Assembly (NCBI GenBank): GCA_027704905.1
Contig: CM051015.1
Coordinates: 18,649,841-18,713,840, forward strand
DNA from: Muraenolepis orangiensis
Taxonomy: Eukaryota > Chordata > Actinopteri > Gadiformes > Muraenolepididae
Reading direction: 5' to 3'
DNA: 64,000 nt
Made by a program: the position numbers and the translations under genes. The notes beneath the pieces were generated by a model. That model worked only from the letters and a program-made list of their open reading frames with translations. It did no database searches and was not told the DNA's origin. The stretch's first letter is position 1. The number at the start of each line of letters is the position of its first letter. This document shows positions 41,747 through 52,252 of this stretch, in pieces.

Positions 41747-41748
<2 letters not shown>

Positions 41749-41874
41749 GGCAACACTCAATGGAGGAGGGAAAGTTGTGCTTGTTTTAGGTTCTCGATCT
41801 TGTCCTCTCCACCACTCTGGAGTCTCACAGCAGCTCCAATGCCGCTACGGCGGTTGGGGTCGGCGGTGTCCTAC

Positions 41875-41938
41875 CTTGCCGAGGGTCCCCGACAGCAGAA
41901 GCCCGACGTGGTGGGGCCCTTTGAACGAGGGGAGGGAC
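41875..41938 (-). CDS. dapl1: dapl1 coding exon 3
   Basis: This 64-nt exon encodes SLPSFKGPHHVGLLLSGTL and ends GK. The LSGxL segment corresponds to FISGVI in DAP1. The acceptor is TTGCAG|G and the donor GCAAG|GTAGGA; phase fits both neighbours. Confidence 0.87.
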
Positions 41939-42103
41939 CTGCAACAAGACGAAGCTTCAAGGTCTACTCAACCCCGAGAGAACGGAGAACTGAGAAATAC
42001 AAAAAAAGATCTGTGCAAGCAACACACGCCCTCTTCTGCATCCGGTTCCAAAAAAACATTTTGTTCTTTTCATCAATGTTGAGTGTGAACCAAATATAAA
42101 CAC

Positions 42104-42197
42104 CTGGGCTTCTCAGTCCTCTTGGCCCCCTTCTCTGGGGTCACACGAGGATCTTCAGAGGACTTCTTGACCTTGACTCTCTTCCCCCCAGCCTTCA
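42104..42197 (-). CDS. dapl1: dapl1 coding exon 2
   Basis: This 94-nt exon completes a valine and encodes KAGGKRVKVKKSSEDPRVT, then EKGAKRTEKP. The highly basic KAGGxR segment is the N-terminal family hallmark. The acceptor is TCCACAG and the donor CCCAG|GTGTTT. Confidence 0.9.
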
Positions 42198-42965
42198 CTG
42201 TGGACCACAGACCAGACCAAACAACAAGTATAAACTGCCATCACATCTCCGGAACTACACAGAGGAACCAGAACCTTCCATCACATCTCCAGAACTACAC
42301 AGGAGGAACCAGAACCTTCCATCACGTGTGGTCCTGTGGATCCAGAACCACACGCCTTCAAACTAGTCGAGGAAAAAACTTCCCATAATTATTAAAAGAA
42401 AACATGAAGCTTCAGGGAGAACCAGTCCGGGGGAAAAACACAGGAGCGCCATGTGATCAGTCGTCAAACAAATCAGGAGCATGAAAAAGTTTAATAGAAA
42501 ACAAAAAAAAACAAAACTTAATATAAAGTAAAATTGAAAAGTTGTGACGTTGCCCCGTGCAACATTGAAACGATTGAATGGAGAGTCTTGTTTGAGTTAA
42601 AAAAAAAAAAAAAAAAATTTAAAGACAGAAGGAACATTAAAAAAAAAAGAAAAAAATAATTTCAAAACAACAACTTGATTCACGTCGCGCACCAGGACGC
42701 ATAAAGTACTTCTTAATATACACGTTATACAAGTTATACAGGGGTAATGGGGTGCGTAGGGAGACACAAGCATGGAATACAGATTATTTTTAAGTAACTT
42801 AAAGTTAACTTTGCGTGCAGCATCAGTCTGAACTCTGCAGAGACGGGAGGACAGAAACACGGCACCAGTCCTCTGGCTACACGGTGCCAGAAAAAGTACC
42901 GTCCAGGTACCAACACATGGTCCGAAGCCCGTCCTCAGCGTTTAGTTTTAAATTGACCAACTAAC

Positions 42966-43032
42966 CAGCAGGGAGATGTCCAGCCATCAGACGACGCGAT
43001 TCCTCCACTCCCGATTTGGACTGCAGCACCAT
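42966..43032 (-). CDS. dapl1: dapl1 coding exon 1
   Basis: The exon starts MVLQSKSGVEE and runs into MAGHLPA, leaving one base for the next exon. The ATG at 43032 was chosen because it has A at -3 and G at +4; an in-frame ATG at 42987 has a weaker context and would give a 100-residue protein. The donor reads GCTG|GTTAGT. Confidence 0.85.
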
Positions 43033-43082
43033 CTTAAAACCAGTAGAACCACGAATAGAGAAACCTCAGCGCCCCCTGCTGC

Positions 43083-43088
43083 TTTATA
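43083..43088 (-). promoter_or_regulatory. dapl1 TATA box
   Basis: TATAAA in sense orientation about 51 nt before the chosen start codon, implying a 5' UTR of roughly 20-25 nt if transcription starts 25-30 nt downstream. Position and orientation support a core promoter; no transcript data are available. Confidence 0.6.
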
Positions 43089-43136
43089 CTGCACCGCGTC
43101 ACGCCCTTCTCCCTAGAGCCTCTATTCTCTTTCAGG

Positions 43137-43144
43137 TGACGTCA
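43137..43144. promoter_or_regulatory. CRE palindrome TGACGTCA upstream of dapl1
   Basis: A full 8-bp CREB/ATF palindrome about 50 bp upstream of the TATA box, a usual spacing for functional CREs. A half-site-like GCGTCACG lies between them (about 43097-43104). Confidence 0.55.
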
Positions 43145-43262
43145 CAGCCTCATAGGAACGCCCCCCCCTGGATATACATTTAACCTGTTTATTTTGCTTA
43201 GTTTAGTTGGTAAGAGTGTCGTAGGGAACACTTACCCTAGACAATCACATATGTAATAATAA

Positions 43263-43378
43263 TAATGCCGGCTTTTATATAGCGCTTTTATCCAAAGCGC
43301 TACGCTTTACAAGTCATGTTTCACATCACCCATTCAACCACCAACGGCGGAGTCAGCCATGCAAGGAGACAGCAAGCA
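43263..43378. repeat. Interspersed teleost repeat, left-half copy
   Basis: It shares ATAGCGCTTTTATCCAAAGC, the CACCCATTCAACCACCAACG region and GGCGGAGTCAGCCATGCAAG with the copy at 32573-32800, ending after GGAGACAGCA. Confidence 0.6.
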
Positions 43379-43440
43379 CATTTACATTTACATTTACATT
43401 TAGGACACTTGGCAGACTTTTATCCAAAGCGACTTACAAG
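43379..43440. repeat. Teleost CATTTACATTTA/GCGACTTACAA repeat
   Basis: CATTTACATT words followed by TTTATCCAAAGCGACTTACAA, an abundant teleost repeat end. A related copy in the other orientation is at 35490-35612, and a partial one is at 24423-24475. Confidence 0.55.
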
Positions 43441-43660
43441 CAGTGGCGGCTGGCCCATAGGGGGCGATGGGGCGCCGCCCCCCCCCTAAACCACACGCAC
43501 AAACAAAATATAAAAAAATAAAAATAATTTAAAAATATATATATATATATATATAAATTGTCAATATGTGTGTTTAAAATATGGAATGCACCCAGAAATA
43601 TGTGTAAAATATGATTTTAAAGTAATTTGCGCAACATAATATGCTTTTCCTAGTACACAT

Positions 43661-44269
43661 ATGCCTAGTACACTGTGGCCGTGTTCCATTTCAGGGTCTG
43701 CAGCCACACCCACACCCATTTCCATCAAGGGTGTGTCCGCTGAAGTTGTTCAGGAATATAAATACCTGGGAGTTCATCTGGACAACAAACTGGTGTGGGC
43801 CAAGAACTCTGAGGCTGTTTACAAGAAGGGCCAGAGCCGTCTCTACTTCCTGCGGAGGCTCCGGTCCTTCAACGTTTGCAACAAGATGCTGAATGTGTTC
43901 TACCAGTCGGTGGTAGCCAGTGCCATCTTCTCCGGTGTCGTGTGCTGGGGAAGCAGGTTGAGATCAGCAGACGCCAACAAGATCATCAGGATTGTCAGGA
44001 AGGCTGGTGCTGTCCTGGGGGTCCAGCTGGACTCCTTGTTGGTGGTGTCTGAGAGAAGGATGCTGCGCAAGCTGCGTAGTATCCTTGACAACAACTCTCA
44101 GCCTCTCCATCAGGTGCTGACCTCATATAGAAGCACCTTTAGCAACAGACTCATTCCACCCAGGTGCACCACAGAACGCCATAGGAAGTCGTTTCTTCCT
44201 GTGGCCATCAGACTCTTTAATTCATCTACCTCGGGTCGTGAGAGGGACAGTGGAGACTCAGTGACCTGA
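43661..44269 (+). mobile_element. LINE remnant: C-terminal reverse-transcriptase region (L2-like)
   Basis: An open frame of 202 codons contains EYKYLGVHLDNKLVW, then SRLYFLRRLRSFNV, FYQSVVASAIFSGVVCWGSR, a RKAG...LDSL segment and CTTERHRKSFLPVAIRLFNS, the pattern found downstream of the polymerase core in teleost L2/CR1-type LINEs. The catalytic YxDD part and endonuclease are absent, so it is 5'-truncated and inactive. It ends in an ATT-rich tail near 44290. Clade is inferred from the pattern. Confidence 0.8.
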
Positions 44270-44984
44270 GGCCAACGTACTTTATTATTATTATTTTTTG
44301 GTCAACGCACTGTAAATCATCTCACTGTAACTTTGCACTGTAAATGGGGGGCGCTTTTCAAACAGCCCTCCCGGAAGACTTTGGAGCATCGAGCATCGTC
44401 ATTTGTGTGCGTCACAGTGTACTACTAGGAAAAGCATATTATGCTCTGTCTCTGCGGGTGCCATTTTAACTACAACAAGTTCAACAATGGCGAGCGTGAG
44501 CACTACCCCAAGACTCAACCCGGTCCCTAACTCTGTGAAATTTGCCGTTTGAGAGAAGAAGTTTGGCGGACAAACTTAAGGTGAAAGATCTGGGCCCAGA
44601 TCAACCTGATATTGTGTTTTCATGTTTTCATTTTCTGACTGACATTTGAGTTAAGTTTCTCAGTTAGAGAGATACAATTTTCTATGTTTTACTGCATTTT
44701 ACTGCAGCAACCCTGCACACCTCCTCAGAATGGACTGTTTAACAAGTCACTCATTTACAGTTTTATCTATGGGACCGTGTCATTTCAGTTTTTGAGCAGT
44801 TTTTAAGCAATGGTGTGTTGGAGGGTGTTGTTTTTACATGTCCCAAGGAAGGTCTTTATATGTTGACATCCATTGACACACTTATTTGAATTTAAAAACC
44901 AACACTGAACAGTTAATGAGTGTGTGGGTTGGAGTTGGAATACAGTTCTTGATATTGTAATAAAAGTCCTGATTGAAATGTCTT

Positions 44985-45375
44985 TTCAGCAATTTTTTAC
45001 ATGTGTTAATATTTAGGTTAAGCTAATTCTCATTTAGATGTATAGTATAGCTTTGGTTTGCTTGGTATTGGTTTGCTTGTCCTGGTAAGCTAACTTGGTA
45101 ATATAAGTTGAACAAACAAAAGTTTTACATGCTAACTTGAGCCAACTTGATAGACATTTGTAAAAACTTGATAAAATAAGTTGAACCAACATCTTTTTAA
45201 GTTATCTTAACTAATATTTTCTAGTCCAAATAACTTGACACATGAAGTTGTGTCAACAGACTACAAGTTGTATCAACTAATTGAAGTGTAATCAACTTGA
45301 CACTAAATGTTGAATCAACTTGACTAAACTTAACTCAGTCAAAGCAACAAGATGACTTGACATTTTTAACAGTGT
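44985..45375. mobile_element. Possible AT-rich MITE inside the hAT relic
   Basis: Frequent AACTTG/CAAGTT words in both orientations and an end TTTTAACAGTGTA look like a common class of AT-rich teleost MITEs. Boundaries are not clear and no target-site duplication was identified. Confidence 0.25.
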
Positions 45376-45829
45376 AGCTGTTCAACTTGATGAAGGCTAC
45401 AGGATAGGGATCTGTCAACACAATGAGGAGGTGGACAAAAACACATCCTGTCTAAAATAATAGACTGTGTGAAGTTCTGTGGTGCCTTTGAGCTGGCCTT
45501 GCGTGGCCATGATGAAAGTGATGGACAGAAGGGCGACATTTCAATACAAAAAGTAATTGTATATAATGTAATTAACAATATGTAATTGTAAATTAAAAAA
45601 ATGGTATAGCCCCCTCTGGTGAAAAATGCACGTACATTTGCATGTACATTTGTTGAAGTAGAAAATAGCATAACGCTGAGGTACGCAAACATAAAAATAG
45701 AGCAGTTCACAAGCATTCATATTAACAAGATGAATAACACAATTTCGTACTGCCAGGTCACCTGCTTAAGTAGCTGTGATAAGAGTTATCAACATTAAGG
45801 ATATCCACTTGCTAGAATATACAACATGC

Positions 45830-46980
45830 TAAGAGCTATTAATGTCAGGACTTAAGCAAGTTAGGGGTTCACAAAGGAGAAGGAGAGTCCAGGTGGACTC
45901 TGAACAGGTGGGTCTTGAGTCTCTTGCGAAAGCTGGCGAGGGACTCTGCCGTCCTGACATGAGACGGGAGTTCATTCCACCACTGTGGAGCGATGCTTGG
46001 TTGTTTTCAGTGAAGGTCGAACAAGTCGCCTGGCAGAAGTTGAGCGGAGCGCTCTGGCTGGGATGTAGGGCTTGACCAACTTTTGGAGGTAGGTTGGGGC
46101 AGTTCCATTGACTGCCCTGAAGGTCAGTCTTGATGCGATGAACTTGATGCGAGCATTTACCGGATCTCCAGTGGAGATCGCGGAAGAGAGGGGTCACGTG
46201 GGAGAATTTTGGTAGGTTGAATACCAGGCGTGCTGCTGCGTTCTGGATGCGTTGGAGGGGCTTGGTTGCAGAGGCGGGGAGTCCCGCCAGGAGAGAGTTG
46301 CAGTAGTCGAGGCGGGTGATGATGAGCGCTTGGACCAGGATCTGCGCCGCTTCACATGTGAGGAAGGGCCGGATCCTGCGGATGTTGTAGAGGGCAATTC
46401 TGCAAGATCGGGCCACCGCGGTGACGTTGGCATTGCAGAACAGCTGGTCATCTAGCACCACACCAAGGTCTCTTGTTGTGGTTGAGGGGGAGACTTGGGT
46501 GTTCTTGATGGTGACCAGTAGGTAGGTCCATCTGAGAGCAGTCTTTCCCCGGTATGAAGAGGAGCTCAGTCTTGTCAAGGTTGAGCTTCAGGTGGTTGGC
46601 GGCTGTCCATCTGCTGATGTCAGCCAGGCATTTAGAGATGCGTGTTGCGATTTGGGTTTCTGAGAGGGGAAAGGAGAGAAACAGTTGAGTGTCATCTGCA
46701 TAGCAGTGATAGGAGAAGCCATGAGATGTGATTACAGAGCCTAGAGATTTAGTGTAAAGAGAAAACAGAAGGGGTCCCAATACTGAGCCTTGGGGGACTC
46801 CGGTGTCCAGGGTGCAGGGTCTGGACAGGGAACCGTTCCATGTGACCTGATAAGTGCGATCTGCGAGGTAGGAGGTGAACCAGGATAACGCAGTTCCATC
46901 GATTCCAAGCTCGGGCGAGAGTGGAGAGAAGGATCTGGTGGTTCACTGTGTCGAACGCCGCAGACAGGTCGTCAGGAGCA
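45830..46980 (-). mobile_element. LINE remnant with reverse-transcriptase core, frameshifted
   Basis: In sense order: DLSAAFDTVNHQILL near 46960, LADRTYQVTWNGSL, TGVPQGSVLGPLLFSLYT near 46800-46755, then HCYADDTQLFLSF (YADD about 46691-46702), LKLNLDKTELLFIPG, RDLGVVLDDQL, RIRPFLTCEAAQ and RLDYCNSLLAGLP. These are the A to E motifs of a teleost non-LTR reverse transcriptase. The reading frame shifts near 46900 and again near 46540-46570, so the copy is dead. The endonuclease part is missing. Confidence 0.85.
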
Positions 46981-47062
46981 GTTAGGGTTAGGGGGTCTTG
47001 CTCAAGGACACCTCGACAATTTTTGCTAGGAGGAGCCGGGGGATGGAACCAGCAATGTAATC
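46977..47062. repeat. Interspersed teleost repeat, right-half copy
   Basis: It shares GCTCAAGGACACCTCGACA and GGAGCCGGGG with 32700-32780. It abuts the 5' truncation point of the LINE remnant at 45830-46980. Confidence 0.55.
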
Positions 47063-47339
47063 AATTAAACAACTCCCTTCCTCTACCTATAGTTTTCTTA
47101 TTTATTGTTGACATACCTGTATGATAGCCATGTACATTTTTACTGTACTGCTCACTGCTGTATATATATATATGTATCAACAACTGTTGATATAACTGCA
47201 TACCCCTGCTCACTACCTGTTGATACTTGTATACTTACCTGTATATAAACCTATATATATATATATATATACCTATTTCTGCAAATATCTCATACCTACT
47301 AAAGATACTGTATACACACCAGTATTTGATACATAGTAG

Positions 47340-47535
47340 TGTTTTTGTACCTGTACATCATATTTAACCACTGTATATCTTATGTTACTATGCACTTCAC
47401 TGTTACATTTGCACTCTGGTTAGATGCAAACTTATTTTTACTGTACTGTGGTGTGCTGTGCAATGACAATCAATTAGAATCGAATCTAATCGAATCTAAT
47501 CGAATCGAATCTAATCTAATCTAATCTAATCTAAT
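47340..47535 (+). mobile_element. LINE 3' end with AATCTAATCG tail
   Basis: It contains ACTCTGGTTAGATGCAAAC, also found in the 14760-15158 LINE fragment, then TGTGCAATGACAATCAAT and a tandem tail of AATCTAATCG/AATCTAATCT. A second copy is at 48805-48935. Confidence 0.65.
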
Positions 47536-47616
47536 CACAGACTACACAGGACGTGTGAAGGATAGGTAGCATCACACAGCTGTGGTAGTGAGGACTGTGG
47601 AGTGTGTGTGGTTGGT

Positions 47617-48725
47617 GTCTGGTTGAAGCAGCCTCATCTGGCCCCAGTCAGACTGATTAGAGTCTGGTTGAAGCAGCCTCACCTGGCCCCAGTCAGACTG
47701 ATTAGAGTCTGGTTGAAGCAGCCTCACCTGGCCCCAGTCAGACTGATTAGAGTCTGGTTGAAGCAGCCTCACCTGGCCCCAGTCAGACTGATTAGAGTCT
47801 GGTTGAAGCAGCCTCACCTGGCCCCAGTCAGACCGATTAGAGTCTGGTTGAAGCAGCCTCACCTGGCCCCAGACAGACCGATTAGAGTCTGGTTGAAGCA
47901 GCCTCACCTGGCCCCAGTCAGACCGATTAGAGTCTGGTTGAAGCAGCCTCACCTGGCCCCAGACAGACCGATTAGAGTCTGGTTGAAGCAGCCTCACCTG
48001 GCCCCAGACAGACCGATTAGAGTCTGGTTGAAGCAGCCTCACCTGGCCCCAGACAGACCGATTAGAGTCTGGTTGAAGCAGCCTCACCTGGCCCCAGTCA
48101 GACCGATTAGAGTCTGGTTGAAGCAGCCTCACCTGGCCCCAGACAGACCGATTAGAGTCTGGTTGAAGCAGCCTCACCTGGCCCCAGTCAGACGATTAGA
48201 GTCTGGTTGAAGCAGCCTCACCTGGCCCCAGACAGACCGATTAGAGTCTGGTTGAAGCAGCCTCACCTGGCCCCAGACAGACCGATTAGAGTCTGGTTGA
48301 AGCAGCCTCACCTGGCCCCAGTCAGACCGATTAGAGTCTGGTTGAAGCAGCCTCACCTGGCCCCAGTCAGACCGATTAGAGTCTGGTTGAAGCAGCCTCA
48401 TCTGGCCCCAGACAGACCGATTAGAGTCCGGTTGAAGCAGCCTCATCTGGCCCCAGTCAGACTGATTAGAGTCGGGTTATAGCAGCCTCACCTGGCCTTA
48501 GTCAGACTGTTTAGAGTCTGGTTGAAGCAGCCTCACCTGGCCCCAGTAAGACCGATTAGAGTCTGGTTGAAGTAGCCTCACCTGGCCCCAGTCAGACTGA
48601 TTAGAGTGTGGTTGAAGCAGCCTCTCCTGGCCCCAGTCAGACTGATTAGAGTGTGGTTGAAGCAGCCTCACCTGGCCCCAGTCAGACTGATTAGAGTCTG
48701 GTTGAATCAGCCTCTCCTGGCCCCA
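47617..48725. repeat. 45-bp minisatellite (about 24 units)
   Basis: The unit has AGAGTCTGGTTGAAGCAGCC, TCACCTGGCCCCAGTCAGAC and CGATT. Because 45 is a multiple of three, open frames run through on both strands; they are not genes. A second block is at 49011-49282. Confidence 0.95.
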
Positions 48726-48804
48726 GAAGTCAGCGGAGACTGCTACATGGATCAACGAGGTTCAACAGAGTTGAACTGTTTTTAAATCGTTTTTATATCC
48801 AATT

Positions 48805-48935
48805 GAATCACTGTACATTGTATATTACTATGCACTTCACTGTTACATTTGCACTCTGGTTAGATGCTAACTTCTTTCCGCTGTACTGTGCTGTGGTGTG
48901 CAATGACAATACATTTGAATCTCATCTAATCACAG
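48805..48935 (+). mobile_element. LINE 3' end, second copy (local duplication)
   Basis: Nearly identical to 47365-47535, including ACTATGCACTTCACTGTTAC and ACTCTGGTTAGATGCTAAC. The shared sequence continues beyond the element into flanking DNA, so this is a local duplication and not a second insertion. Confidence 0.7.
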
Positions 48936-49010
48936 ACTACACAGGACGTGTGAAGGATAGGTAGCATCACACAGCTGTGCTAGTGAGGACTGTGGAGTGT
49001 GTGTGGTTGG

Positions 49011-49282
49011 TGTCTGGTTGAAGCAGCCTCACCTGGCCCCAGTCAGACCGATTAGAGTCTGGTTGAAGCAGCCTCACCTGGCCCCAGTCAGACTGATTAA
49101 AGTCTGGTTGAAGCAGCCTCACCTGGCCCCAGTCAGACCGATTAGAGTCTGGTTGAAGCAGCCTCACCTGACCCCAGTCAGACTGATTAAAGTCTGGTTG
49201 AAGCAGCCTCACCTGGCCCCAGTCAGACCGATTAGAGTCTGGTTGAAGCAGCCTCACCTGGCCCCAGTCAGACCGATTAGAC
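49011..49282. repeat. 45-bp minisatellite, second block (6 units)
   Basis: Same unit as 47617-48725. It is preceded by the same flank (GGACGTGTGAAGGATAGGTA then GCATCACACAGCTGTG), showing local duplication. Confidence 0.93.
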
Positions 49283-49834
49283 TAGGACTATAATTCTAAT
49301 GAGGTCAGTGGAGCAACAAGGTTCCACAGAGTTGATTACTTGATACCCTTCATAACTGGACTGGTGGATTCAGGTTCCCACAACAATGGATGATGGGTTC
49401 ACCTGAACAATAAAAGCAAAGCAATAGTGTTCCTCTACCGAGGAGAGCCATGCAGGTGAGATGTTTGAATATGTAGGCCATACAGTTGCGCAAATGTGAT
49501 CTCAAATGTAATAAAATATTCTCAAATGGTGCCTAAATTAATTCCCAACTAGGAAGGTCCCTCTGGTGGACATTCCTGATAGTCCACCTCCCCGTGATCT
49601 TCCTCCAACCATAGAAGACGATTCACAGAAGCGACACACCTTAGCATCGTACGACCAATCCAATCCCTCACAAGCTTCTGCTGAAGTTACCGGCGACCTC
49701 CTCGGAGTACGGTGAGAAAGAAACAAAATTAAAAAAAATAAAAGCAAAGAACTATGAGACATAAATGTAAAGGAAGGCTGTATTTGTTGCGACAAACACA
49801 CAAGTACACAATCCACGTAAAAAACAAGATCACT

Positions 49835-49840
49835 TTTATT
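49835..49840 (-). terminator. pkp4 poly(A) signal AATAAA
   Basis: A canonical AATAAA in sense orientation about 940 nt after the pkp4 stop, the first convincing one downstream. Confidence 0.55.
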
Positions 49841-50124
49841 ACCTTCGCAGCATGTTTGAGTTGTGAGAACTCTTGATATTTAGAGATTTGACACACACGC
49901 TGCATTCAACACTTTTCAAAGTCGGTAACATGATTTTTCTTTCTTTGTATTTACAGTAAAACAGGAGAAAATGTACAAGACTCAAAAGGCAGACACACAA
50001 ACGTTCCACATTCAGAACAACACATTTTGATCCCCGTGTGTACAAACTAACGATATTAGTTGACTTTTTTAATTGGCATCTTGGTTTTAATTTTTTAATG
50101 ATATGAGTTCATGAACCAATCACG

Positions 50125-50276
50125 TACACATCCCCTCATCACATGACACATCCCCTCGTCACATGACACATCCCTCATCACATGACACATCCCCTCATCA
50201 CATGACACATCCCCTCATCACATGACACATCCCCTCATCACATGACACATCCCCTCGTCACATGACACATCCCTGG
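50125..50276. repeat. 20-bp repeat in the pkp4 3' UTR
   Basis: The unit is ACACATCCCCTCATCACATG, about seven copies. Confidence 0.9.
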
Positions 50277-50462
50277 GCCTCACCTCTCGGCTAGTCATTC
50301 CATGTCAATAAAGACACATCGACAAGGCGTCTTTTCAACCCCACCCCATCCAACGCCATCGACACGACTCCAAACAAAACCTCAAACACATTCCTGGATT
50401 TCCTTCTTTTGGCTCACTTTCACATCCTCCATCTGGTTCTGAACTCACACACCTCACTGTAC

Positions 50463-50620
<158 letters not shown>

Positions 50621-50777
50621 CTTGAAAGAGTTTAGCAGTGTTCTCTGCTCCTCCCGGACCTCCAGCATTGTGTTACATGTTGGTTGAAGAAAACAAAGTC
50701 TTGTCCAAATGGATCTTGAATGGACCAGCGGAGTCCCCCCCCCCCCAAAACCCCTCCCCCCAGACCCAGACCCGTCC

Positions 50778-51029
50778 CTATACCCAGGAGTCCGGGGAGC
50801 TGGGGTAGCGGTCTGGCCTGTAGGAGGGCCTCCGTGTGCTGGAGTAGAAGTCCACGTAGTTGGTGGTGGATTTGAGTCCGTGGGGGTGATGGGAGATGTA
50901 GTCCGCCGCGGCGGGGGGGTAGGTGATGACCTCGTCCAGGTAGGGCTCCTCGAAGCCGTGGGGGGCCTGCAGGTACATCCTGTAGGGCTCGTAGTTCCTC
51001 CGGCCCGGTTCCTCCGTGTAGTACACCGG
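50778..51029 (-). CDS. pkp4: pkp4 last coding exon with PDZ-binding C-terminus
   Basis: This 252-nt coding part gives 83 residues and a TAG stop. It contains YYTEEPGRRNYEPYRMYLQ, GLKSTTNYVDFYSSTRRPSY and the ending SPDSWV. DSWV is a class I PDZ ligand that in PKP4 relatives binds Erbin and similar proteins. The acceptor is CCGGTAG|CC; phase 0. Confidence 0.96.
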   Translation of the reverse strand, partial: PVYYTEEPGRRNYEPYRMYLQAPHGFEEPYLDEVITYPPAAADYISHHPHGLKSTTNYVDFYSSTRRPSYRPDRYPSSPDSWV

Positions 51030-52161
51030 CTACCGGGGAAACACAGGATGAGAACTACAGACAGAAACTACTACAATAATTCATAATAATAATAATAATA
51101 ATTATAATATAATAATAATAACAATACAGAATGAGAACTACAGACAGTAATGATCAATGATAATTAATAATAATAATTACAATATAATAATAATACACAG
51201 TGAGAACTACAGACAGTAACTTCTGCAATGATTCATAATAATAATAATCTAATAATAAAAATACAGAATGAGAACTACAGACAGTAATGACCTAAAATGG
51301 TCCATAATAATAATAATACTCACAATAATAATACAGAGTGAGAACTAAAGACACAGTAACTACTGCAATGATTTATAATGATAGTAATAATATAATAATA
51401 ATTTATTAATAATAATAATAATTTTAAAAAAACAATTAGAACTACAGAAACAGTAACTACGACAATGATTCATAATAATAATATTAATCATAATAAATCA
51501 AATAAAACTAATAATAATAATATGTTAGTGCATTGAATACAATTTGACTCTTGGATTGTTAAATTACATCATCTAGAAGGGCTTCCAAAAGTTTCAGTTT
51601 GTGTGAAAAGGGAATATCCATCTGGATGGATATTATTTTATTATGTATGATGTATATTTTATTATTATGTGATATTACATGATGTAATATATTGTATTAT
51701 TATGTAATATATTATATTATATAATTATGTGATATATTATATTATAAGTTTATATGATATGAACTATTATATTATATTGTTTATATTATTATATTATTTA
51801 TTATATTATCCAGTATATTATATAATTATATGATATTTTATATAATTATGTTATATATTATATTATTATTGTATATTATATTATGTTATATATTAAATTA
51901 TTATGTGATATATTAAGATACATATGATATTATTATGTTATTTATTTTATTATTATGTGATATATGATATTATTATGTTATATATTATATTATTATTAAA
52001 TTACATTATTATTATTATTATTATTATTATATGTTATACATTATATTATATATGTTATTGTGTGATATAATATTATGTGATATATTTTTATGTTATAAAT
52101 AATATTATGTGATATATTATCTGATTATGTGATATAGGATATTATTTAGTTGTATATTCAC
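51030..52161 (-). other. pkp4 last intron: AT-rich repeats
   Basis: Tandem ATA/ATT-type trinucleotides mixed with repeats of GAGAACTACAGACAGTAA (51040-51540) are followed by about 540 bp of almost pure A/T built from TATTATATTAT-like words (51610-52145). Confidence 0.7.
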
Positions 52162-52226
52162 CTGAGCTCTTCTGGGTTCCTCTCTGGTGGGGGAGGGGTA
52201 GTAAACCTGGGTGGGTTTCGTCGTTC
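52162..52226 (-). CDS. pkp4: pkp4 coding exon (C-terminal tail, short)
   Basis: This 65-nt exon encodes TTKPTQVYYPSPTREEPRR, comparable to the SSKPSPIYI...PAREQNRR region of PKP4. The acceptor is CTCTCCAG|GA and the donor CTCAG|GTGAAT. It enters completing a glycine and leaves in phase 0. Confidence 0.88.
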
Positions 52227-52252
52227 CTGGAGAGAAACAAGAAGACAGACAT

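Larger units (their letters stand above)
41445..43032 (-). other. dapl1: dapl1 locus, complete (death-associated protein-like 1)
   Basis: Four small exons join in perfect phase into a 115-residue protein (348 nt with stop); human DAPL1 is 107 aa. Two family hallmarks are present: HLPAVKAGGKR near the start (family pattern GHPPAVKAGGMR) and the C-terminus FSLQQPRKC (family QQPRKC). Known: DAP1/DAPL1 proteins are small, basic and largely disordered. In fish and frog eggs the Dap1b/Dapl1 protein sits in the polypeptide exit tunnel of dormant ribosomes through its C-terminal segment; mammalian DAPL1 is linked to epithelial differentiation and retinal pigment epithelium. Position between pkp4 and tanc1 on the same strand matches mammalian synteny. 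DAP1 itself is the alternative, less likely on synteny and on the LQQPRKC end. Confidence 0.9.
43441..45640 (+). mobile_element. Decayed hAT-type DNA transposon relic
   Basis: It starts CAGTGGCGGCTGGCCCAT and GGGGCGCCGCC, a terminal pattern of teleost hAT elements. Inside, MASVSTTPRLNPVPNSVKF (about 44489) and, in another frame, ERRSLADKLKVKDLGPDQP (about 44550) resemble the N-terminal zinc-finger part of hAT-derived proteins. HNEEVDKN (about 45418) and CVKFCGAFELALRGHDES (about 45465-45520) resemble their DUF4371 part. Stops and frameshifts break it, and a LINE remnant sits in it. The right end is not defined. Confidence 0.5.
43150..49815. other. Intergenic region between dapl1 and pkp4, TE-rich
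   Basis: No cellular gene was seen. It contains two LINE reverse-transcriptase remnants on opposite strands, a decayed hAT relic, LINE 3' tails and two blocks of a 45-bp minisatellite, all listed separately. Confidence 0.65.

Noticed and set aside
47572..48210. About 200-codon open frames on both strands (LKQPHLAP / LLQPDSNRS repeats)
   Set aside because: Artefact of the 45-bp minisatellite.
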